A DNA stretch of 61,610 nt from Pseudomonas fluorescens (GTDB lineage: Bacteria; Pseudomonadota; Gammaproteobacteria; Pseudomonadales; Pseudomonadaceae). The notes under the pieces were generated by a model. The model ran no database searches, was not told the DNA's origin, and saw nothing but the letters and a program-made list of their open reading frames with translations. Shown here piece by piece: positions 1 to 8,515 of the stretch (its first letter is position 1; each line of letters begins with the position of its first letter). The position numbers and the translations under genes were made by a program. The DNA lies in contig NZ_MRST01000011.1 in NCBI RefSeq assembly GCF_001902145.1, positions 1 through 61,610 of the forward strand, given 5' to 3'.

Positions 1-61
1 GCGGAAGCATCATTTTCAGCAGCGCAGCTTTACGTTCTTCTGAGTAGAAAGGCATGACCAT
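1..61 (-). CDS. Probable transposase (IS3/IS911 OrfA-like), N-terminal fragment cut by window edge
   Basis: Read leftward from an ATG at 61 (second ATG at 55), the frame gives MVMPFYSEERKAALLKMMLP and runs off the left edge. The 'YSEERKAALL..MLP' start resembles the N-terminus of helix-turn-helix transposase subunits that bind IS ends. This is from memory of the family and only 20 residues are visible. No inverted repeat was identified, so the element cannot be named or judged intact. Confidence 0.4.
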   Translation of the reverse strand, partial: MVMPFYSEERKAALLKMMLP

Positions 62-480
62 ACTCTTGCCGCCCCCGGAATGCTTTTCAAAAAGCGGGGG
101 ACACGACAACTACCCTGACACCGGGGGAGCGAGCCGTTCTTGATCTTGATCTGCTTTTGATCTTAGGCGCCCCGTTAAACCACGCTGGCCGGAATTCGAC
201 AGGGATTTGGGGGGTAAACCGGCAGGGATGCCGGTTTAGCCGCCCCGCGCCATGGATGGCGCGTGGCGGCGGCCCCCCAAATCACTGGCGGATTACGGGC
301 ACACCGAGCCAAAGCGAGGTGCCGAGTGGTGGGGCAAGAGCCTTTTGGTTACTTTTGGCTGGGCCGGCATTCCGGCTCTTTTCAAAAGTGACCCGCTGTA
401 AAAGCGGAACCAATAGCAGCCATTACCGCAGGAACGGATATGTACACGGTCTGACCAGAGATCCTGGTCGCCTTTAAGGC
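62..480. repeat. Structured intergenic repeat-like element
   Basis: About 420 bp with no convincing gene. It holds several inverted repeats, for example CCGGCAGGGATGCCGG near 222-237 and CGCGCCATGGATGGCGCG near 246-263. Its sequence resembles a block I recall as recurring between Pseudomonas genes, often mis-annotated as small hypothetical proteins. P. fluorescens SBW25 has intergenic repeat families of this kind (R178 is one); assignment to a named family is a guess. Open frames on both strands here look like by-products of the repeat. Confidence 0.4.
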
Positions 481-485
481 CGCCT

Positions 486-572
486 TCGCAGGCAAGCCAG
501 CTCCCACAGTTGGATCGCGGAGCGTCAGTTGGATCGGCGTTGACCGTCGCGGGAGCAAGCTCCCTCGCCACA
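486..572. repeat. Two REP-type palindromic units
   Basis: GCAGGCAAGCCAGCTCCCAC at about 488-507 matches the REP family seen again as a doublet at 9166-9252. GCGGGAGCAAGCTCCCTCGC at about 549-568 is a second palindromic REP-like unit. Such units are abundant non-coding repeats in P. fluorescens genomes. Confidence 0.65.
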
Positions 573-688
573 AGAACAGTACCGCTAGAGGGATGACAGC
601 ACTTTAGTCGTAATTTGTTACTAACCCATGACCTAAAAATACAGCGCTGTGGCGGCAAAGCGGGACAAAAGGCCATCTCGCCATTCAA

Positions 689-706
689 TTTTCATAAAAA
701 TGTAAC
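689..706 (+). promoter_or_regulatory. Pho box (PhoB operator) upstream of pstS
   Basis: TTTTCAT (689-695), AAAA, ATGTAAC (700-706). Two 7-bp half-sites stand 11 bp apart with an A/T spacer, the geometry of the PhoB direct repeat CTGTCAT-N4-CTGTCAT. It lies 50 bp upstream of the pstS start, where activation of a phosphate-transport operon by PhoB would be expected. The second half-site matches the consensus imperfectly. Confidence 0.65.
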
Positions 707-755
707 AACCCTGCTTCACAGTTCGGGAGCCCGTCACCACAACGAGTTCCTTTTA

Positions 756-1787
756 ATGAAAAGCTTGATGAAGTCCGCAGCACTCGCCGTCACGGTATCC
801 CTGTGTGCCTCCTCCTTGACCTTCGCCGCCGAAAACGTGCGCCTCACCGGCTCCGGCGCCAGCTTCCCTGCACCGATCTACCTCACCTGGTTCAAGGATT
901 TCAGCAAGAAGACCGCTGGCGTCACCGTGGATTACCAGTCCAAGGGCAGCGGCGCAGGTGTGCAGGACTTCCTGAATAAAACCGTCGACTTCGCCGCCAG
1001 TGACTCGGCCATGAAAGACGAAGACATCGCCAAGGTCGCCGAGGGCGTGCAACTGCTGCCAATGACCGCCGGTGAAATCGTGCTGGCGTATAACCTGCCG
1101 GGCAATCCCAAGGGCCTCAAGCTGCCACGCGATGTCTACTCCAATATCTTCCTGGGCAAGATCACCAAGTGGAACGACCCACAGATCGTCGCCGCCAACC
1201 CGGACCTGAAGCTCACCGACACGCCGATCACCGTGGTGGTGCGCGCAGACTCCAGCGGCACCACGGCGGTATTCACCAAGCACCTGGCGACCATCAACCC
1301 TGAATTCAAAACGGCACTGGGGGAGGGCAACACCGTCAACTGGCCGGCCAGCGACAAATTCATCAAGTCGCCCAAGAACGATGGTGTGACCGCCACCGTA
1401 CGCCAGACCCCAGGCGCGATTGGCTACATCGAGTACGGCTTCGCCAAACTGGCCAAGGTTGACTTCGCCCAGTTGCAGAACAAGGCCGGCCAGTACGTGG
1501 TGCCGAACGCCGAAAGCGGCGCCGAGGCCCTGGCCGCAGTGAAGATGCCGGAAAGCCTGGTGGCCTGGTTGCCGGACCCGGACGGTGCCAAGTCTTACCC
1601 GATCACCTCGTACACCTGGATGATTTTCCGCAAGGACAACGGCAACCCTGCCAAGGCCAAGGCCATGCGCGAAATGGTTGAGTACAGCCTGACCGAGGGG
1701 CAGAAAATCGCCGACTCGATGGGGTACATCCCGCTGCCGCCATCGGTGGTGGAGCAGGTTCGCAAAGCCTCCGCCAACATTCAGTAA
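756..1787 (+). CDS. pstS: Phosphate ABC transporter, periplasmic phosphate-binding protein PstS
   Basis: 343 aa. It binds inorganic phosphate in the periplasm and delivers it to PstCA. The start at 756 was chosen over an in-frame ATG 141 bp upstream because it opens directly on a signal peptide (MKSLMKSAALAVTVSLCASS, cleavage near TFA-AEN). The mature protein begins with the family motif GSGASFPAPIY, followed by SKGSGAG and RADSSGTT, which hold phosphate-contacting Ser, Arg and Thr in E. coli-type PstS. It is the E. coli-like PstS type rather than the second, diverged type found in many pseudomonads. First gene of pstSCAB, preceded by a Pho box at 689-706. Confidence 0.93.
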   Translation: MKSLMKSAALAVTVSLCASSLTFAAENVRLTGSGASFPAPIYLTWFKDFSKKTAGVTVDYQSKGSGAGVQDFLNKTVDFAASDSAMKDEDIAKVAEGVQLLPMTAGEIVLAYNLPGNPKGLKLPRDVYSNIFLGKITKWNDPQIVAANPDLKLTDTPITVVVRADSSGTTAVFTKHLATINPEFKTALGEGNTVNWPASDKFIKSPKNDGVTATVRQTPGAIGYIEYGFAKLAKVDFAQLQNKAGQYVVPNAESGAEALAAVKMPESLVAWLPDPDGAKSYPITSYTWMIFRKDNGNPAKAKAMREMVEYSLTEGQKIADSMGYIPLPPSVVEQVRKASANIQ

Positions 1788-1861
1788 CACCCGTGAGGCC
1801 GCTCTCGGTGTGGGCTGTTTGCCTCGCCGGGGGCGTTTCCCCCCTGTTCCGGAATTAGCCA

Positions 1862-2827
1862 ATGAACAAACCTTTCGTCGTACCGGTTAACCGGGATTCT
1901 GCCTGCCAACCTCCCTCGGCCAAAGACTTCCTGGTCGATCGCACCTTCCGTGGGCTCGCGCGAATCGGGGTGGTACTGATTCTGGCGTTGGTCGCAGCCT
2001 TGGTATTCGAGGTGGGACGCAAGGCCTTGCCAGGCATGGAAAAGCACGGGTTCGATGTGCTTTTTGGCAGCGTCTGGGACGTTAACCAGGGCAAGTACGG
2101 GATCCTGCCGGCCATTTGGGGCACGCTCTACAGCGCTTTTATCGCGCTGCTGATTGCCGGCTTTTTCGGTGTCAGCATGGCGATTTTCCTGACTCAGGAC
2201 TTTCTGCCGGCCAAGCTGGCGGCGGTGTTTCGCACCATCGTTGAATTGCTCGCTGCCATCCCCAGCGTGGTGTATGGCCTGTGGGGCATCTACGTGGTAA
2301 TCCCGGCCATTCGGCCACTGACCACCTGGTTGAACAGCGAACTGGGTTGGATTCCGTTTTTCGGCACGTCTTTGAGCGGGCCGGGGTTGCTGCCTGCGGC
2401 GCTGGTATTGGCCATCATGATTCTGCCGACGATTGCCGCCGTGTCCCAGGACGCGCTCACCAGCGTACCGATGAAAACCAAGCAGGCCGCCTACGGCATG
2501 GGCACCACCCATTGGGAGGCGATCCTCAAGGTGATGGTGCCATCCGCCGCCACCGGTATTTTTGGCTCCCTGGTACTCGGCCTCGGCCGTGCGCTGGGCG
2601 AAACCATGGCGCTGGCGATGCTGGTGGGCAACGCCAACAACATTTCCCTCTCGCTGTTCGCGCCGGCCAACACGTTGGCAGCCTTGTTGGCGCTGAACTT
2701 CCCCGAAGCCGGGCCCAACGAGGTGGAGGTATTGATGTACGCCGCTCTAGTCTTGATGTTCATCACCCTGCTGGTGAATGTCATCGGTTCCATGATCATG
2801 CTCTACGCCCAACGGGGTAACCGATGA
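1862..2827 (+). CDS. pstC: Phosphate ABC transporter permease PstC
   Basis: 321 aa inner-membrane permease with about six hydrophobic segments (first near residues 35-55). The EAA-type loop that contacts the ATPase is seen as AAYGMGTTHWEAILKVMVPSA-like sequence near residues 210-230, followed by LGRALGETMALAML. It lies 74 bp after pstS, and its stop overlaps the pstA start by 4 bp (ATGA), which indicates translational coupling. With PstA it forms the phosphate channel. Confidence 0.93.
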   Translation: MNKPFVVPVNRDSACQPPSAKDFLVDRTFRGLARIGVVLILALVAALVFEVGRKALPGMEKHGFDVLFGSVWDVNQGKYGILPAIWGTLYSAFIALLIAGFFGVSMAIFLTQDFLPAKLAAVFRTIVELLAAIPSVVYGLWGIYVVIPAIRPLTTWLNSELGWIPFFGTSLSGPGLLPAALVLAIMILPTIAAVSQDALTSVPMKTKQAAYGMGTTHWEAILKVMVPSAATGIFGSLVLGLGRALGETMALAMLVGNANNISLSLFAPANTLAALLALNFPEAGPNEVEVLMYAALVLMFITLLVNVIGSMIMLYAQRGNR

Positions 2828-3720
2828 TGACTAATCTCACATCCCCTATCACCGCTGTGCCGAGCCTGCAGCGCAAGTTCGAAGGCCGCGCCTTGCGCAG
2901 CCTGGTGTTGACCACATTGGTATGGCTGGGTGCGCTGCTGGCCAGCGTGCCGCTGATTTCCGTGCTCTACATGCTGATCACCCGTGGCGGCGCCCGCCTG
3001 AGCCTGGAGGTGTTCACCGAGCTGCCGCCCACCGGCTTCGAAACGGGCGGTGGTTTCGGCAACGCCATGGCAGGCACCTTTGTGATGGTCGGTATCGCTG
3101 CGGCGATTGCGGTGCCGGTCGGCATCATGGCGGCGATCTTCCTGGCCGAACTGGGGCCGGACAGCAAGTTGGCCAACGCTGCACGCTTTGCCGCCAAGAT
3201 GCTCACCGGCTTGCCTTCGATCCTGGCCGGCGTGTTTGCCTATGCCTTGGTGGTGATGACCACCGGCACCTACTCGGCACCGGCAGGCGGCGTGGCCCTG
3301 GCGGTACTGATGCTGCCCATCGTGGTGCTGACGGCTGAAGAGTCGATGCGCATGGTGCCCAAGATCATGAAGGACGCCGCCTACGGCATGGGCTGCACCC
3401 GCTCCCAAGTGATCTGGAAGATCATCTTGCCGACCGGCCTGCCAGCGATCCTCACCGGCGTAATGCTTGCAGTGGCACGTGCCGCGGGCGAAACCGCGCC
3501 GCTGCTGTTTACCGCGCTGTTCAGCAACTACTGGATCTACCACGACGGCGACCTGGCGGTGATGAACCCGACGGCCTCCCTTGCAGTGTTGATCTACAAC
3601 TTTTCCGGCATGCCCTTCGACAACCAGCTGGAGCTCGCCTGGGCGGCCTCGTTGGTGTTGGTGATGATCGTGCTGGTCGTGAATATTGTGAGCCGTATCT
3701 TCGGCAAGCCTAAGTATTAA
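2824..3720 (+). CDS. pstA: Phosphate ABC transporter permease PstA
   Basis: 298 aa integral membrane protein, partner of PstC. The N-terminal segment LVLTTLVWLGALLASVPLIS is the first membrane span. The cytoplasmic EAA-type loop reads DAAYGMGCTRSQVIWKIILP near residues 181-200, followed by ARAAGETAPLLFT, a PstA hallmark. The ATG at 2824 overlaps the pstC stop by 4 bp. Confidence 0.93.
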   Translation: MMTNLTSPITAVPSLQRKFEGRALRSLVLTTLVWLGALLASVPLISVLYMLITRGGARLSLEVFTELPPTGFETGGGFGNAMAGTFVMVGIAAAIAVPVGIMAAIFLAELGPDSKLANAARFAAKMLTGLPSILAGVFAYALVVMTTGTYSAPAGGVALAVLMLPIVVLTAEESMRMVPKIMKDAAYGMGCTRSQVIWKIILPTGLPAILTGVMLAVARAAGETAPLLFTALFSNYWIYHDGDLAVMNPTASLAVLIYNFSGMPFDNQLELAWAASLVLVMIVLVVNIVSRIFGKPKY

Positions 3721-3739
3721 GAACGGGAGCATCTGAATC

Positions 3740-4558
3740 TTGAACGTCTCAACTGCGCAAATAGCCGCTCCGTTTGTCACCCAATCGCCTGTGGTCATGG
3801 ACTGCAAGCTGGACAGGATTTTCTACGGTAATTTCATGGCGGTGCGTGACAGTCATGTGCCGATCGAGAAAAACAAGATCACTGGTTTCATCGGCCCGTC
3901 CGGCTGCGGCAAAAGTACGGTACTGCGCAGCCTCAACCGCATGAATGATCTGGTGAAAGGCTTTCGCTTCGAGGGCCACGTGCATTTCCTGGGGCAGGAC
4001 GTGTATGGCAAGGGTGTAGACCCAGTGGTGGTGCGCCGTTACATCGGCATGGTGTTCCAGCAGCCGAACCCGTTCTCCATGAGCATCTTCGACAACGTCG
4101 CCTTCGGCCTGCGCCTGAACCGCTACAAAGGCGACCTGGGCGACCGCGTCAAGCACGCCCTGCAAGGCGCTGCGCTGTGGGATGAAGTCAAGGACAAGCT
4201 CAAGGTCAGCGGCCTGTCGCTCTCCGGTGGCCAGCAGCAACGGCTGTGTATTGCCCGCGCTATCGCCACCGAGCCGGAAGTGCTGTTGCTCGATGAGCCT
4301 TGCTCGGCACTCGACCCTATTGCGACTCGCCGGGTAGAGGAACTGATGGTGGAACTGAAGAAGGATTACACCATCGCCCTGGTCACCCACAACATGCAGC
4401 AGGCTATCCGCGTGGCGGACACCACGGCGTTTTTCTCGGTGGATATTTCCCAGGGCACGCGTACCGGCTACCTGGTGGAAATGGGCCCGACCGCGCAGAT
4501 CTTTGGCAGCCCGCGTGAACAAATGACCGAGGATTACATCAGCGGCAAGTTCAGCTGA
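3740..4558 (+). CDS. pstB: Phosphate ABC transporter ATP-binding protein PstB
   Basis: 272 aa ATPase energising PstCA. Walker A is GPSGCGKST (residues 52-60), then the Q-loop MVFQQPNPF, signature LSGGQQQR, Walker [13 protein letters not shown] and the H-loop LVTHN. The start is TTG at 3740, 10 bp after a good ribosome site (GGGAG, 3725-3729); no ATG fits before the conserved region. It lies 19 bp after pstA. No phoU follows, unlike the usual pstSCAB-phoU order. Confidence 0.94.
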   Translation: MNVSTAQIAAPFVTQSPVVMDCKLDRIFYGNFMAVRDSHVPIEKNKITGFIGPSGCGKSTVLRSLNRMNDLVKGFRFEGHVHFLGQDVYGKGVDPVVVRRYIGMVFQQPNPFSMSIFDNVAFGLRLNRYKGDLGDRVKHALQGAALWDEVKDKLKVSGLSLSGGQQQRLCIARAIATEPEVLLLDEPCSALDPIATRRVEELMVELKKDYTIALVTHNMQQAIRVADTTAFFSVDISQGTRTGYLVEMGPTAQIFGSPREQMTEDYISGKFS

Positions 4559-4614
4559 GCCACGCCATGTTCGATAAAAGCCGCACGTGCGCCACCGTCA
4601 GCCCAGGAATGCCA

Positions 4615-5313
4615 ATGTCTGCAACGCATCGTCTTGATTTGTCAGCGATTGAACGCGCGCTCCGTAAAGTGCAGAGCCGCTTTGCCGAGCTCAGCACGCA
4701 ATTTACCGAGCCGCGCGACCCCTTGACCGACGAAGTGCTGCACAACGTGCTTGAAGGCTACGCGCTGGTTGACGACTATGTCGCACGGGGCGTTGACCTG
4801 TTTGACCTTCATCATCTGGACCTGATGCTGGAGATCAACGCCACGGTGCTCTGCGGTAGCGACCCGGCGCGCCGCGTGGAATACGCGCAGCACCTGGCCG
4901 CCACCGAGGAGCACTTTTTCAACAACGTTGAGGGTGGTATCAAGGACTTGTTCAATTGGTACTGCGCGTATCGCAGTGAATCGGTGTGGAAGCGGGCGGC
5001 CGGTGTGTATGTGCGCATCCTCAGCAAGCCGCAGTTGTTCATCGAAGGCAACAACCGCAGTGGCTCGCTGATCGTCAGTTATCTGCTGATGCGTGCCGGG
5101 TTGCCACCGTTCGTGCTGACGCTGGAAAATGCCGAGGGTTACTTCAATCCTTCCTCGGTAATCCGTAACTCGGCCAAACATGGCGTCAAGGCGTTGTATG
5201 AATTGCCCAAGATCAAGAAAAAGTACGCCGCCTTCCTGGAGGAACAGGCCCCGGATCCCAAGGCGTTTTTCTTGAGCGACGCACCACAGCCTATTTATCA
5301 GGGAGGCCATTAA
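4615..5313 (+). CDS. Fic-domain-like protein with degenerate active-site motif
   Basis: 232 aa from the ATG at 4615, which has AGGA at 4605-4608. ATGs at 4567 and 4609 are in frame and possible. The central segment PQLFIEGNNRSGSLIVSYLL (about residues 145-164) resembles the Fic motif HxFx(D/E)GNGRxxR. Here the catalytic His is Gln and the second Gly is Asn, so ordinary AMPylation is unlikely. The rest is helical with no signal peptide. It follows pstB in the same direction with a 56-bp gap, and its TAA overlaps the next ATG, so it is probably co-transcribed with pst and coupled to the HAD gene. The function is unknown; the Fic assignment rests on this one motif. Confidence 0.55.
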   Translation: MSATHRLDLSAIERALRKVQSRFAELSTQFTEPRDPLTDEVLHNVLEGYALVDDYVARGVDLFDLHHLDLMLEINATVLCGSDPARRVEYAQHLAATEEHFFNNVEGGIKDLFNWYCAYRSESVWKRAAGVYVRILSKPQLFIEGNNRSGSLIVSYLLMRAGLPPFVLTLENAEGYFNPSSVIRNSAKHGVKALYELPKIKKKYAAFLEEQAPDPKAFFLSDAPQPIYQGGH

Positions 5314-5930
5314 TGCGCCGGTATCCAACACTCGCCCGCCGAGCCGTGCAAGCCATCCAGCAAGCGATCCTCACGCGTGCCGCCAGGCGCCCGCGCGTAC
5401 GCATCTCCTTTGATATCGACGACACATTGGCTTGCCAACTCCACCACGCTGACGTCGAGAGCAGTTGGCTACCGGCCTGCGCTCATCGTTGGTGGGGAGA
5501 ACCGCTGCGTATTGGCACCCGTTCGTTGACGCGGGAGCTGCGGCGCCAGGGTTGCAGTATCTGGGTCTACACCTCATCGGGCAGGGCGCCTTCCTACATC
5601 AGGCGTTGGCTGATGCTGTACGGCATCCGTGTCGACGGTGTGGTCAACAGCGTGCGGCATAACCACGCCCTTACGGTGCATGGGCTGTCGAACACCCCCT
5701 CGAAATTTCCGCCGGCCTTCGACATTGATTTGCACGTGGATGATTCCGAGGGCGTGCGCCTTGAAGGCAACGACCACGGCTTTCGCGTGGTGGTGGTTGA
5801 CCCACAGGATGAGCACTGGGCGCAAAGAGTGCTTGAAGCGGTCGCGGGCGTGCAGGCGCAACTGGCCCGCCAGCGATTGCCCAGGTTCAAGCAGCCTGTA
5901 TGCCAAGGTGCTGAGGTTTATTCTTCCTGA
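5313..5930 (+). CDS. HAD-superfamily protein (putative phosphatase)
   Basis: 205 aa. ISFDIDDTLAC (about residues 32-42) is the DxDxT nucleophile motif I of haloacid dehalogenase-type phosphotransferases. VYTSSGR is a plausible motif II, and DLHVDDSEG (about 139-147) an acidic motif IV. A basic N-terminus precedes the domain. The ATG overlaps the TAA of the Fic-like gene by one base (TAATG), so the two are made together. Substrate unknown; its place at the end of a phosphate-uptake operon suggests, but does not show, a role in phosphate release or signalling. Confidence 0.7.
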   Translation: MRRYPTLARRAVQAIQQAILTRAARRPRVRISFDIDDTLACQLHHADVESSWLPACAHRWWGEPLRIGTRSLTRELRRQGCSIWVYTSSGRAPSYIRRWLMLYGIRVDGVVNSVRHNHALTVHGLSNTPSKFPPAFDIDLHVDDSEGVRLEGNDHGFRVVVVDPQDEHWAQRVLEAVAGVQAQLARQRLPRFKQPVCQGAEVYSS

Positions 5931-6296
5931 AGTCCAGAGAAGCCTGAACTTGACCCCTTATTGCAGTTCACAACTTGCTATAAGGGTTTGAGTTTCTTTG
6001 ACTCATTAGTCACGAACAACACAACACTTCCCTTCTTGTTCGACAAATAGCGCTTATGGCGCTTTTGTCGTCTATATCCCTAATTACATACCCTTACCAT
6101 CCGATAGTCGGTCACTTTACGGCGGCACTTCTAGGCTAGTGTTGACGAGCTTCCTTAATGGTCAACCTTGATATTAAGAAACGAAGCAGCCTGAACAGAA
6201 TGCACAACAACAACTTCAATGCATATTGTTTAGCCCGACGTATCAGGTATTACCGTTGACTTTCGGTGTTGATCGCTGGGCTCAAGGAGTACTGAC
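5931..6296. other. Gene-free, AT-richer leader region of the lipase gene
   Basis: 366 bp without a supported gene, visibly more AT-rich than its flanks. It holds a stem-loop at 6041-6070 (CGACAAAtAGCGC against GCGCTTTTGTCG around TTATG). This probably contains the lipase promoter and control sites; no clear sigma-70 pair was assigned. The lipase ribosome site is CAAGGAG at about 6282-6288. Confidence 0.5.
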
Positions 6297-8156
6297 ATGG
6301 CTATATTCGATTACAAGGGGCAAGACGCCCGCGTCCTGATTTCAGATGCCTGGAACCTCGCCACCTATACCAGTGGTGTTGCCACCGTAGGCGCGCTCTA
6401 CAACATCCCGGGGCTTGTGCTGGGCGAGGGCAACACCTTCGCGCTGCCAAAGGGCTGGCGTGAGATCGGCGCGAGCGAACTGCAGGTTGATAGCAGCCAC
6501 ACCGACATCACTGGAAGTTTTACCGGCGACGGCGTCTTTGGTTCTCAAGCCAGGGTGTTTGGTCAATACGATGACAGCGGCCAATTAGTCAAAATGGGTT
6601 TTTCCATTGCCGGCACCAACTCGCCAATTGATCTGCTGGGTTGGCCGGCGATGATCGATAACTCTTATATCAACGGCTACGACTACCTGCTCAATTCAAT
6701 CAAGGATTACGCCACCGACCACAATCTGAGCGGCAAAGATGTTCTGGTAACCGGCTACAGCCAAGGTGGCTCTGTCACCAACAGCATGTATATCGGCAAG
6801 GACACTTTGGCAGATGGTTTTTTCAAGGATTCGGACTACTTTGGCATGGAGTCGCCCAAGTCCAGCAACAGCGACGGAATCTTCAACTTCGGTTTTGAAA
6901 ACGATGTGGTCCACCGTCTCACGGGTCAAGAGACCAACGTGGGCAGCGCCATTATCGATGCGCTTCAAGGCAGTGACGCCAGCTACACCTCGACCACCGA
7001 CAACATCGTGCTGTTCGACACGATCTACGCGCTGCCAACCTGGCCCAACGGCCCGTTCTCGATTGCCAACCTGTCAGGATGGGCCGCGCACCTGGAAGGC
7101 ATTTTCATCAACCCTATCCAGCGTATCGCCCAATCGACCTTCTACGATTACATCGAGCGCGACAGCACCATCATCATCAGCAACCTCGACGCCATCAGCC
7201 GCAGCTTTACCTGGGTCAGCGACAAACAGACCGCCACCTCCAACCATTACGGCACACCGGCCTTCCTGCTGGGCACCGACAGTTCGGACAAGCTGCAGGA
7301 CGGTCGTAGCGATGACTTTCTCGACGGGTTCAAGGGTGACGACAGTTTCCGAGTGAGTACCGGTACCGATATCGTCGCTGGCGGCGAAGGCAACGATAAA
7401 GTCTTCCTCAAAGGCACCGCGTCTTCCTACGAAGCGGTGAAACTCAGCGATGGCACGTTGTTTCTGAACGACAGCAGCGCCCAATATGGCCTGAAGGAAT
7501 TGCACGGCGTAGAGCATGTAGAGTTCGAAACCGGCCTGGCCAACAGCCTCGGGCATGTGCCCGTGCTCGGCGGGCTCTTCGGTGGTATCGGCGAGGCCCT
7601 CACGCCGGCCTATACGGTGACCAGTGGCAAACTCGACTTCGAAGGCCTGTTCGGCGCCGATAAGGCGTATGCCAGATCCATCGAAGGCAGCCAGCTGGCC
7701 GACACCCTCAAAGGCACCGCCGCGCGCGACCTGATATTCGGCCAGAACGGCAATGACCGGCTCGACGGTGGCGCCGGCAATGACCTGCTGCACGGCGGTG
7801 AGGGCAACGACACACTGCTGGGCGGCACGGGTAACGACGCGCTGTATGGCGCCAATGGCAATGACGTCTTGATCGGCGGGCAGGGTAATGACCAACTCAG
7901 CGGTGGCGTGGGCAGCGACCTGTTTGTTTTCGACCAACGCGGGTTCGGTCACGACGTGATCAGTGACTTCAACATTCATCAGAATGGGAAAGACCTGCTG
8001 GTGTTCGCCAAGTCGCTGTTTGCCAGCGCCGATGCTGTGCTCGGTGCGACTACCCAGCACGGCAGTGACAGCGTGATTCTGGCGGGGGACAGCAGTGTCA
8101 CCTTGGTGGGGTTCAATGCGGCGCAGTTGAGTGCAGAGATGATCAGCGTGGTTTGA
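6297..8156 (+). CDS. Secreted RTX lipase / polyurethanase-like esterase (family I.3)
   Basis: 619 aa extracellular esterase. The N-terminal alpha/beta-hydrolase part carries the nucleophile elbow GYSQGG with Ser155; family I.3 enzymes more often have GHSLGG. From about residue 485 come glycine-rich calcium-binding RTX nonapeptides (GGAGNDLLHGGEGNDTLLGG and following). The C-terminus has the hydrophobic, SGGVGSDLFVFD-type tail used for type I secretion, and there is no N-terminal signal peptide. Size and order match Pseudomonas lipases and polyurethanases. The cognate ABC exporter is not in the window. A terminator follows at 8185. Confidence 0.88.
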   Translation: MAIFDYKGQDARVLISDAWNLATYTSGVATVGALYNIPGLVLGEGNTFALPKGWREIGASELQVDSSHTDITGSFTGDGVFGSQARVFGQYDDSGQLVKMGFSIAGTNSPIDLLGWPAMIDNSYINGYDYLLNSIKDYATDHNLSGKDVLVTGYSQGGSVTNSMYIGKDTLADGFFKDSDYFGMESPKSSNSDGIFNFGFENDVVHRLTGQETNVGSAIIDALQGSDASYTSTTDNIVLFDTIYALPTWPNGPFSIANLSGWAAHLEGIFINPIQRIAQSTFYDYIERDSTIIISNLDAISRSFTWVSDKQTATSNHYGTPAFLLGTDSSDKLQDGRSDDFLDGFKGDDSFRVSTGTDIVAGGEGNDKVFLKGTASSYEAVKLSDGTLFLNDSSAQYGLKELHGVEHVEFETGLANSLGHVPVLGGLFGGIGEALTPAYTVTSGKLDFEGLFGADKAYARSIEGSQLADTLKGTAARDLIFGQNGNDRLDGGAGNDLLHGGEGNDTLLGGTGNDALYGANGNDVLIGGQGNDQLSGGVGSDLFVFDQRGFGHDVISDFNIHQNGKDLLVFAKSLFASADAVLGATTQHGSDSVILAGDSSVTLVGFNAAQLSAEMISVV

Positions 8157-8184
8157 TGCGGGATCGGTAAAGCTGGCGATATAA

Positions 8185-8217
8185 CCTCACAGGGTCGTTG
8201 ATGCTGTGGGGTTTTTT
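8185..8217 (+). terminator. Rho-independent terminator of the lipase gene
   Basis: CCTCACAG pairs with CTGTGGGG (one G-U) around an 11-base loop, followed by TTTTTTCTTTCTT. It starts about 28 bp after the lipase stop. Confidence 0.75.
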
Positions 8218-8323
8218 CTTTCTTATCGTGTCATAGCAGTGGACCCGTACGAGAAGCAGTGCCAGATTTTGTTTGGCTGGACGCCGGGGAAGGGTTTGCG
8301 GAGCGAGGTTCGAAATTGCGGAA

Positions 8324-8367
8324 CAGAAAAGACAAGGGCCTGCCCAGGTTTCCCTGGCAAGCCCTTG
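8324..8367 (-). terminator. Terminator downstream of tRNA-Leu
   Basis: The stem CAAGGGC...GCCCTTG (8333-8339 with 8361-8367) has an inner CAGG/CCTG pairing. On the minus strand it is followed by TCTTTTCTG. It lies 7 bp beyond the encoded CCA end of the tRNA. Confidence 0.7.
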
Positions 8368-8374
8368 ATATCTA

Positions 8375-8461
8375 TGGTGCCCGAACCCGGAATCGAACCG
8401 GGACGCCCTTACGAGCGGGGGATTTTAAGTCCCATGCGTCTACCAGTTTCGCCATTCGGGC
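8375..8461 (-). tRNA. tRNA-Leu (anticodon TAA)
   Basis: 87 nt. The acceptor arm GCCCGAA pairs with TTCGGGC, the discriminator base is A, and the CCA end is encoded. The anticodon stem-loop carries TAA, there is a long variable arm typical of class II tRNAs, and the T-loop is GGTTCGATTCC. A terminator follows and a promoter lies upstream at 8487-8515. The small open frame across this region on the plus strand is not a gene. Confidence 0.96.
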
Positions 8462-8486
8462 GGTAGCGCGGTGTAACAGGGTTGGG

Positions 8487-8515
8487 AATATATAGATCCA
8501 GCCGCTTCAGCGCAA
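8487..8515 (-). promoter_or_regulatory. Sigma-70-type promoter of tRNA-Leu
   Basis: On the minus strand, TTGCGC (8515-8510), a 17-bp spacer, then TATATT (8492-8487). Predicted transcription starts about 20 bp before the mature tRNA 5' end. Confidence 0.6.

Noticed and set aside
157..688. Overlapping open frames on both strands before pstS
   Set aside because: They lie in the repeat and REP sequence and have no ribosome sites; such frames recur wherever this repeat occurs.
753..1862. A 369-codon open frame on the minus strand across pstS
   Set aside because: Antisense shadow of pstS; the product is low-complexity Gly/Arg/His-rich with no family match.
8206..8466. A small plus-strand open frame over the tRNA region
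   Set aside because: It covers the complement of tRNA-Leu and its terminator. Its 'protein' includes the translated tRNA sequence, a common annotation artefact.
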